From positions 1 to 24,875 of the forward strand of contig JBAWVO010000068.1 of the NCBI GenBank assembly GCA_037147235.1: a stretch of 24,875 bases of DNA, read 5' to 3'. The position numbers and the translations under genes were made by a program. Shown one piece after another: positions 1 to 5,672 of this stretch (positions are counted from its first letter, which is position 1; each line of letters begins with the position of its first letter). A model generated the notes under the pieces. It was not told the DNA's origin and did no database searches. It saw nothing but the letters and a program-made list of their open reading frames with translations. Source of the DNA: JANXQG01 sp037147235 (GTDB lineage Bacteria > Planctomycetota > Planctomycetia > Pirellulales > Thermoguttaceae).

Positions 1-13
1 GCCGATGGGGCAG

Positions 14-40
14 TTGACCTGAGCGCAGACAGGTCAATTT
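14..40 (+). terminator. Hairpin with short T run, possible terminator
   Basis: TTGACCTG at 14-21 pairs perfectly with CAGGTCAA at 30-37 around an 8-base loop and is followed by TTTAT. The stem is only moderately GC-rich and the T run is short, so this is a weak candidate terminator for a gene left of the window. Confidence 0.3.
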
Positions 41-319
41 ATAAAAACGCCAAAGACCAAGGGGGCATTTTAGGGCTTTCGTTGACAAAGACAATCAGGA
101 TCTCTTCCTGACGGACTATCAGATATGAAGTGATGCGAAGGGGTCGCCACAGTGCAAAACGCCGCTGGAGATACTCACCGAACGAGAAATCGTTCCAGCA
201 AAGTGGTAGAATAGGGCGAATAGCTGGCTGCCCTGGTCCGATATCCGCACCCCCTGATTAGCTAAGTGCAATTCAGCAGATAACGGGCCGTGCGGCTGGG
301 CGAATCAGGACAAAACGAA

Positions 320-325
320 TATAAT
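320..325 (+). promoter_or_regulatory. Candidate -10 box for smpB
   Basis: A perfect TATAAT lies 68 bases before the smpB start. No good TTGACA-like -35 is found 16-18 bases upstream, so the call rests on the -10 hexamer and its position only. Confidence 0.35.
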
Positions 326-393
326 GGGGTCACGGATTATCTCGGCATTCACGATTCGGGCTTTGACGCAACTGCAACTATCTTGACGCGAGT

Positions 394-882
394 ATGGCAA
401 AACCTTCCAAGAAAAAGACGAACAACGACCCCAACGAGCGGGTGATTTGCCAAAACCGCAAGGCCCTGCACAACTATTCGGTGCTGAATTCCTTGGAATG
501 CGGCGTGATCTTGCAGGGGAGTGAGGTGAAAAGCCTCCGCGAGGGCCGGATTTCACTAGAAGAGTCCTACGCCCGCGTCAAGGACGATGAAGTCTGGCTG
601 ATCGGCTGCGACATCCCCGAATATATCGATGCCAACCAATTCAACCATCGTCCCAAGCGGCTGCGCAAGTTACTGATGCACCGTCGCGAGATCAGGCGTT
701 TTGCTGATCGGGCGATGGAAAAAGGCTTGACGCTCGTGCCCCTGCGGCTTTATTTCAAAGAAGGCAAGGTCAAACTACTTCTGGGCCTCTGCAAGGGGAA
801 GGCCAAGCATGACAAGCGCCAGGCCATGAAGACGGCCGACGCCAAGCGGGAAATCGCCCGGCAGATGTTGAAACGAAGGTAA
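394..882 (+). CDS. smpB: SsrA-binding protein SmpB
   Basis: SmpB binds tmRNA and delivers it to stalled ribosomes for trans-translation in the cytoplasm. The 162-residue product has the normal family length and the expected pattern: an N-terminal segment reading NRKALHNYSVLNSLECGVIL, the core GSEVKSLREGRISLEESYARV, LVPLRLYFKEGKVKLLLGL in the second half, and a basic tail (GKAKHDKRQAMK and a final KRR) that folds on ribosome binding. The ATG at 394 follows a lysine-rich opening typical of SmpB; no clear Shine-Dalgarno precedes it. The stop is one base from the next start at 884, so the ABC ATPase is probably co-transcribed and translationally coupled. Identification is secure. Confidence 0.96.
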   Translation: MAKPSKKKTNNDPNERVICQNRKALHNYSVLNSLECGVILQGSEVKSLREGRISLEESYARVKDDEVWLIGCDIPEYIDANQFNHRPKRLRKLLMHRREIRRFADRAMEKGLTLVPLRLYFKEGKVKLLLGLCKGKAKHDKRQAMKTADAKREIARQMLKRR

Positions 883-883
883 T

Positions 884-1663
884 ATGCTACTACTCCGAGA
901 TATTAAAAAATCGTTCTCCGAGCCTGACGGTTCCCCACTGCCGATCCTCGATATCGATGAGTTCCATGTCGCTCCCGGCGAGCAGATGGTGCTGGTCGGC
1001 AAGAGCGGCTGCGGCAAAACCACGCTGCTGCACGTCATTGCGGGCATCACCCGGCCGGATTGCGGTAAGGTGCGGATCAATGACTGGGATATCACCCTCA
1101 TGCCGGAGGCCGAGTGCGACCGCTTCCGGGCTGAACACATCGGCTATGTCTTCCAGACCTTCAACCTCCTCCGCGGCTTCTCGGCCTTGGAAAACGTCAT
1201 GCTGGCCATGCGCTTTGCCCGACTGCCCAGCGAGAACGCCGGACCAATAGCCCAAGTGGGGGCCGTCTTGCTGGACATCGGCTCCGGACTGCCGATGGTC
1301 GATAGACTGGCCAATTGGCTGAACTTGACTTCGCCCCATGTCGATCGCGGCCGGGCCGTGCAGTTGCTCGAACGTGTCGGCCTGGGGCACCGCATGACGC
1401 ACAAACCGACGCAGCTTTCCGTGGGTGAGCAGCAACGCGTGGCCGTCGCACGGGCACTCGCCAATCGCCCAAAACTGCTGCTGGCCGACGAACCGACCGC
1501 CAACGTCGATTCGGGCCATCAGCAGCAGATCCTCGACCTCCTGAGCGAGACTTGCCGCGAGGAGAAGGTCTCGCTCGTGCTCGTCACTCACTCACCGCAA
1601 GTTTCCGAACAGTTCGATCGTGTCGAACGATTAGAAGAGTTTAATAAGGTGGGGAGGAAATAG
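884..1663 (+). CDS. ABC transporter ATP-binding protein, LolD/MacB type
   Basis: This is the cytoplasmic ATPase of an exporter or lipoprotein-release type ABC system, working with the permease at 1850-3232. Visible motifs: Walker A GKSGCGKT (residues 39-46), Q-loop in YVFQTFNLL (Q91), signature LSVGEQQR (178-185, where the usual second glycine is valine), Walker B LLLADEP (198-204), D-loop NVDS and H-loop THS (H236). At 259 residues it is longer than a typical LolD (about 230) because roughly 35 extra residues (about 118-153) lie between the Q-loop region and the signature. The start is one base after the smpB stop, with GAAGG in the end of smpB serving as ribosome-binding site. Substrate cannot be read from the sequence. 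Confidence 0.9.
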   Translation: MLLLRDIKKSFSEPDGSPLPILDIDEFHVAPGEQMVLVGKSGCGKTTLLHVIAGITRPDCGKVRINDWDITLMPEAECDRFRAEHIGYVFQTFNLLRGFSALENVMLAMRFARLPSENAGPIAQVGAVLLDIGSGLPMVDRLANWLNLTSPHVDRGRAVQLLERVGLGHRMTHKPTQLSVGEQQRVAVARALANRPKLLLADEPTANVDSGHQQQILDLLSETCREEKVSLVLVTHSPQVSEQFDRVERLEEFNKVGRK

Positions 1664-1673
1664 GAGTTGGGAA

Positions 1674-1837
1674 ATAGGAGTTAGGAGTTAGAAGTTAGAA
1701 TGTGGCAAAGATATTGCGGAAAATACTATTCGTTTCGTTCTCCCTCCTACCTCATGCTCCTGAGTTTTCGCTCCTAGCAATTCATTCTAACCCCTAACCC
1801 CTAACTCCTAACTCCTAACTCCTAACTCCTAACTCCT
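1674..1837. repeat. Heptamer repeats forming a large inverted repeat
   Basis: The gap between the ABC ATPase and permease genes holds heptamers in both orientations. The right arm has two AACCCCT units and five AACTCCT units in exact tandem (1789-1837), preceded by CATT. The left arm (about 1676-1701) has GGAGTTA-type units ending in AATG and is nearly the reverse complement of the right arm, so transcript or DNA could fold into a long hairpin with a loop of about 80 bases. Heptamer arrays like this resemble the short tandemly repeated repetitive (STRR) sequences of filamentous cyanobacteria. Confidence 0.85.
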
Positions 1838-1838
1838 T

Positions 1839-1848
1839 CCCCCCCCCC
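1839..1848 (+). repeat. Run of ten C directly before the permease start
   Basis: Ten consecutive C residues end one base before the ATG at 1850, replacing any Shine-Dalgarno sequence. Such tracts are slippage-prone, and a length change here would alter the leader but not the reading frame. Confidence 0.8.
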
Positions 1849-1849
1849 T

Positions 1850-3232
1850 ATGTCTCTCTGGAAAATCGCCTGGCGTAGCATTCAACAACGGTCGCTGGCC
1901 TCACTGCTGACGGCCATTTCCATGGCCTTGGGCGTGATGCTCGTGGTCGCCGTGCTGGTGATCTATAGCGTTGTCCACCAGGCGTTTCACCGGGGTGGCG
2001 AGGGTTACGACCTGATCGTCGGCCCGGCCAAGGGAAGCAACCTCGACCTGGTTTTTTCCAGCGTTTTCTATGTCGGCCAGCCGATCACCACGTTGCCGTA
2101 CAGCGTCTACCTCGATCTTTATGAGAATCGGACCGAATCCAAAGCGGTGCGGATGGCGGTTCCTGTCTGCCTGGGCGATACCTACCAAGATAAGCGCGTC
2201 GTTGGCACTACGCCGGCCATGTTCAACGACCTGACGTATTACGGCAATCAGAAGTACGAGTTCGCCGATGGGAAAAACTTCACCGAAAACAACTTCTTCG
2301 ACGCCGTGGCCGGAGCTGCCGCGGCCAAGCAGACCGGCCTGAAAGTAGGCGATAAGTTCCGACCTACCCATGACGTCGGCGAGAAAAGCGATGACAAACA
2401 TGGGGCATTCACGGTCGTAGGCATCTTGAAGCCCACCGGCACGCCCAATGACAACGCCCTATTTGTCAACATCGAAGGCTTTTACCGCGTCGGCGGGCAT
2501 GCCGGCAAGGTCGGTCGGGCACTGCTGGAGAACAAGCCCGAGGCAAAATCCGACGATAAAACCGGGAAACTGGCCGAAACGGAATCTCATGCCAAGCCCG
2601 ATGCAAAATCCGAGGAACACCACGATGAGCACGATGAGCACGATGAGCACGACGAACACAACGAGGTGATTTCGGAGAAGCAAAAGCAGGTCAGTGCCGT
2701 CCTGGTCTGCACCTATCAGGAGTCCCAAACCCGGGCATTGGCCGCCGAAATCAACAAGCGCAAGGATTCCCAGGCGGCCATTCCTTCGGAAGAAATCTTC
2801 CGGCTCTTTGAAGTCATCATCGGCAACATCGAAGTCGTCCTGCTGGTATTTGCCGTGATGATCGTGCTCGTGGCCGGCATCGGCATCATGGTGAGCATTT
2901 ACAACTCGATGAACGACCGACGGCACGAGATCGCCATCATGCGGGCCTTGGGTGCTCGGCGGAGTACGGTAATGATGGTGATCCTGTTGGAATCGATCCT
3001 CCTCTCGCTTGGCGGAGGCGTGTTGGGCCTCGGCCTGGGCCATGGGCTTTTGGCGGTCGCCGGCCCCTGGATTGCCGAAAAGGTCAACCTGCCCTTGAGT
3101 ATGTTGCAATTTCGCGCTGTCGAGTTGATTTTGATTCCGGGGCTGATTGTGCTGGCCTCAATTGTCGGATACCTACCTGCGGTGGCCGCCTACCGCACCG
3201 ATGTGGGTAAGTCGTTGATTGCCAATCCGTAA
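1850..3232 (+). CDS. ABC transporter permease, FtsX/MacB family, with HDE-rich loop
   Basis: This is the inner-membrane partner of the ATPase at 884-1663. The 460-residue protein has the FtsX/MacB plan: TM1 at about 17-43, a large periplasmic domain (about 45-320), then three C-terminal TM segments (about 325-350, 374-402 and 424-445). The motif NDRRHEIAIMRALGARR (355-371) is the cytoplasmic coupling region typical of the family. The periplasmic domain carries a charged insert (about 228-275) ending in four HDE-type repeats (257-270), encoded by a 9-base tandem repeat at 2621-2656. That run could bind divalent metal, which is inference. The ATG at 1850 lies after heptamer repeats and a C tract with no ribosome-binding site, although ATG, membrane topology and family alignment all fit this start. 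Confidence 0.88.
   Translation: MSLWKIAWRSIQQRSLASLLTAISMALGVMLVVAVLVIYSVVHQAFHRGGEGYDLIVGPAKGSNLDLVFSSVFYVGQPITTLPYSVYLDLYENRTESKAVRMAVPVCLGDTYQDKRVVGTTPAMFNDLTYYGNQKYEFADGKNFTENNFFDAVAGAAAAKQTGLKVGDKFRPTHDVGEKSDDKHGAFTVVGILKPTGTPNDNALFVNIEGFYRVGGHAGKVGRALLENKPEAKSDDKTGKLAETESHAKPDAKSEEHHDEHDEHDEHDEHNEVISEKQKQVSAVLVCTYQESQTRALAAEINKRKDSQAAIPSEEIFRLFEVIIGNIEVVLLVFAVMIVLVAGIGIMVSIYNSMNDRRHEIAIMRALGARRSTVMMVILLESILLSLGGGVLGLGLGHGLLAVAGPWIAEKVNLPLSMLQFRAVELILIPGLIVLASIVGYLPAVAAYRTDVGKSLIANP
2621..2656 (+). repeat. 9-bp tandem repeat encoding (His-Asp-Glu)n
   Basis: CACGATGAG occurs three times in exact tandem (2621-2629, 2630-2638, 2639-2647), followed by a variant CACGACGAA (2648-2656). It encodes HDE repeats in the periplasmic domain of the permease. 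Copy number can change without breaking the frame. Confidence 0.9.
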
Positions 3233-3243
3233 TCTGGTATAAT
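3215..3243 (+). promoter_or_regulatory. Sigma-70-type promoter for rsfS
   Basis: TTGATT (3215-3220), a 17-base spacer and a perfect TATAAT (3238-3243) form a good promoter. It starts inside the 3' end of the permease gene and would place transcription start near 3250, about 35 bases before the rsfS GTG. This gives rsfS expression independent of the ABC operon. Confidence 0.65.
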
Positions 3244-3285
3244 GATCCACTGAGTTCCCCCGTAATCCTTCGAGACCGTATTATC

Positions 3286-3687
3286 GTGGCAGAAGCCAAT
3301 TCCAGTTCGCCTCCGACCGTAACCCAAGACCAGCACTTCGGACTTCGCCGTGCCCGGATCGCCGCGCGCGTGGCGGACGAAAACCGCGGCCGCGATATCG
3401 TAATTCTCGACATGCGGGAGTTGACTTGCATGTTCGACTTCTTCGTCCTCGTCAGCGGGTCCAGTCGGCGGCAGTTGCACGCCATCAGCGAAGAGATCGA
3501 TCGGGTCTTGCAGGAAGAACATGGCGACCGGCGGATGGGCATTGAAGGCTACGAAGAAAGCCGCTGGATCCTCCTGGACTACGGCGATATCGTGATACAC
3601 ATGTTCGAGCCTGAAACCCGCACGTACTATGCGATCGAGGAACTCTGGGGCCAAGCCAAGCGAGTGCCGCTGGAATCCGAGGCTTAG
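3286..3687 (+). CDS. rsfS: Ribosome silencing factor RsfS
   Basis: RsfS binds ribosomal protein uL14 on the large subunit and blocks subunit joining when nutrients are scarce. The 133-residue product has the RsfS fold signature: ILDMRELTCMFDFFVLVSG (about 44-62), SSRRQLHAISEEID, and the C-terminal block WILLDYGDIVIHMFEPETR followed by YYAIEELW. The N-terminus has about 20 extra low-complexity residues. The start is GTG at 3286, the only start in frame that keeps the full domain and leaves room for the promoter at 3215-3243. Neighbours are translation genes (smpB, argS), which fits. Identification is secure; the exact start is less so. Confidence 0.92.
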   Translation: MAEANSSSPPTVTQDQHFGLRRARIAARVADENRGRDIVILDMRELTCMFDFFVLVSGSSRRQLHAISEEIDRVLQEEHGDRRMGIEGYEESRWILLDYGDIVIHMFEPETRTYYAIEELWGQAKRVPLESEA

Positions 3688-3698
3688 CCCAAGTATTC

Positions 3699-3783
3699 GA
3701 CAGAAAAATTATGGGACAGAAAAATGAGGCAGCCAAGATAGTCCTGTTTTAGGATTATTTTTCTGTCCCCCTATTTTTCTGTC
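3699..3783. repeat. REP-like quadruple repeat GACAGAAAAAT as inverted repeat
   Basis: The 11-mer GACAGAAAAAT occurs twice forward (3699-3709, 3715-3725) and twice as its complement (3757-3767, 3773-3783), each pair set 16 bases apart. The two 27-base arms match at all but about three positions around a 31-base loop, giving a long imperfect hairpin between rsfS and argS. Repeats of this kind are often moved by REP-associated IS200-like (RAYT) transposases; none is encoded in this window. It could also act as a terminator for rsfS. Confidence 0.85.
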
Positions 3784-3804
3784 AGAAGACTTCAATATTC
3801 GCCC

Positions 3805-5604
3805 ATGACTCTGCTTCCCAATCTTCAATCCCGATTTCGCCAAGCGTTGGCTACACTGACCGATCAGCCCGAGCCTTGGCTGGAAATGATCCGTCGCGCC
3901 CAGGACACCCGTTTCGGCGATTACCAAGCCAACTTTGCCATGGCCTTGGGCAGGCAGTTGAACAAAAAGCCTCGCGAGTTGGCCGCCGAGGTTGTTGCTC
4001 GGCTCGACATGGCCGATCTCTGCCAACCGCCGGAGGTCGCCGGTCCGGGCTTCATCAACCTGCGGCTGAAAGACGAGTGGCTGGTCGAGCGGCTTACGGC
4101 GGCGGTCAATGATCCGCGGTTGGGCGTCGAGCCGACCGCGCGACCGCGGACCTATGTGATCGACTACTCCGCTCCGAACGTGGCGAAGCCGATGCACGTT
4201 GGCCATATCCGCTCGACCGTGATCGGCGACGCCTTGTGCCGCACGCTCCGTTTCCTCGGTCACCAAGTGATCAGCGACAATCACATCGGCGACTGGGGTA
4301 CGCAGTTCGGCATGATCATCTACGGCTACAAGCATTTTCTGGAGCCGGATGCCTATCGCAATCGGCCCGTGGAAGAACTGGCCCGACTCTATCGCCTAGT
4401 GCGGCAATTGGTTGATTACGTTGAGAACGAGAAGGTTGCCACCGTCGATGCTGATCCGCTCCTTGCCCAACTGGCCGCTGAACATCCGCAAATCCGTCGC
4501 AATACCCAGGCAGAGACGGCCAAGCTCCACGCCGGCGATGCTGAGAACCACCAGTTGTGGCAGGAGTTCATGCCCTATTGTCTGGAAGATATCCAGCGGA
4601 TCTACCGCCGCTTGGACGTCCATTTCGACCACGCTCTGGGCGAGAGCTATTATCACGATATGCTGCCGGGCGTGGTCGAGGAACTGCGTCGCCGTGGCAT
4701 TGCCCGAGAGAGTCAGGGGGCCGTTTGCGTGTTCCTCGAAGGCCAGTCGGTGCCTATGATCGTGCAGAAGCAGGACGGGGCCTACCTTTACGCCACGACC
4801 GATCTGGCCACGATCCGCTATCGCATGGAACAGTGGCGGCCCGATGCCATCTTGTATGTCGTCGATCACCGCCAAAGCCTGCACTTCCAGCAGCTTTTTG
4901 GCACCGCGCGTCTGCTGGGCTACGATCAGGTCGAGTTACAACACGTCAGCTTTGGTACCGTGTTGGGCAAGGACGGCCGGCCCTTCAAAACTCGTGCCGG
5001 CGATACCGTGGGGCTGGAGAGTCTGCTGGACGAAGCGGTCTTCCGCGCTGCCCGGATCGTTGCCGAGAGTGATGACTCCAAGCCCAATGGAGCGGAGCTT
5101 CCACCCGACCAGCGGGCATGCGTGGCTGAGACCGTCGGCATGGGGGCCTTGAAATATGCCGATTTGTCGCAAAATCGAACCAGCGACTACGAATTTGACT
5201 ACGAAAAGATGCTCGCCATGAACGGTAACACGGCGACCTATATGCAGTACGCTTACGCCCGAGTGCGGAACATCTTTGCCAAAGGCAACATTGATGTCGA
5301 GCAACTTCGCGCTTCCGGTGCGGCCATCACGCTCGGCACGCCAGCCGAACGAGCCTTGGCTATCGAGCTACTTCACTTCGGCGATGCTCTCTCCTTGGCC
5401 ATGACCGACTACCGTCCCAACCAACTCACGGCCTATCTGTTTGATCTGGCCAACAGCTTTTCGACTTTTTACGAGAAGTGCTCGGTACTCAAGGCGGAAA
5501 CGCCCGAATTGCGAAACAGCCGTCTGCTGCTGTCCGATCTAACAGCACGGATCATTCGCAAGGGGCTGGAACTGTTGGGAATCGGGGTCGAGGAAAAAAT
5601 GTAG
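3805..5604 (+). CDS. argS: Arginyl-tRNA synthetase
   Basis: This enzyme charges tRNA-Arg with arginine in the cytoplasm (class I synthetase). The 599-residue protein has the N-terminal Arg-tRNA-synthetase additional domain (about 1-95), the catalytic core opening with YSAPNVAKPMHVGHIRST (121-138, HVGH being the HIGH motif), the region GKDGRPFKTR (about 389-398) where many ArgRS carry a degenerate KMSK loop, and a C-terminal DALR anticodon-binding domain beginning near 465. DYEFDYEKML and YMQYAYARV are typical of the family. Length is slightly over the E. coli enzyme (577). The ATG at 3805 lacks a strong Shine-Dalgarno. The next gene converges from the opposite strand. No missing catalytic element was seen. 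Confidence 0.96.
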   Translation: MTLLPNLQSRFRQALATLTDQPEPWLEMIRRAQDTRFGDYQANFAMALGRQLNKKPRELAAEVVARLDMADLCQPPEVAGPGFINLRLKDEWLVERLTAAVNDPRLGVEPTARPRTYVIDYSAPNVAKPMHVGHIRSTVIGDALCRTLRFLGHQVISDNHIGDWGTQFGMIIYGYKHFLEPDAYRNRPVEELARLYRLVRQLVDYVENEKVATVDADPLLAQLAAEHPQIRRNTQAETAKLHAGDAENHQLWQEFMPYCLEDIQRIYRRLDVHFDHALGESYYHDMLPGVVEELRRRGIARESQGAVCVFLEGQSVPMIVQKQDGAYLYATTDLATIRYRMEQWRPDAILYVVDHRQSLHFQQLFGTARLLGYDQVELQHVSFGTVLGKDGRPFKTRAGDTVGLESLLDEAVFRAARIVAESDDSKPNGAELPPDQRACVAETVGMGALKYADLSQNRTSDYEFDYEKMLAMNGNTATYMQYAYARVRNIFAKGNIDVEQLRASGAAITLGTPAERALAIELLHFGDALSLAMTDYRPNQLTAYLFDLANSFSTFYEKCSVLKAETPELRNSRLLLSDLTARIIRKGLELLGIGVEEKM

Positions 5605-5672
5605 AATGAAATACATATGGTTTTTGGCGACTGTTGATCGACACGATTGACCGTGGAGATCGGAGCGAATAT

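Larger units (their letters stand above)
1..393. other. Intergenic region upstream of smpB, no gene seen
   Basis: No convincing coding sequence is visible on either strand. The stretch holds a small hairpin near the left edge (14-37) that could end an upstream transcript, and a perfect TATAAT at 320-325 that may be the smpB promoter. The tmRNA gene that sometimes sits near smpB was not recognised here. Confidence 0.6.

Noticed and set aside
1789..1837. Heptamer tandem array as CRISPR or telomere-like repeat
   Set aside because: Units are directly adjacent with no spacers, and short arrays lie inside a gene cluster, so neither interpretation fits.
2459..3109. 216-residue minus-strand frame opposite the permease with a Val/Ile-rich run
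   Set aside because: The hydrophobic run is only the antisense of the HDE tandem repeat, not a real membrane segment.
394..3232. Defence system made of smpB, ABC ATPase and permease
   Set aside because: The ATPase and permease have ordinary LolD/MacB-type motifs and SmpB is housekeeping; nothing indicates a defence function.
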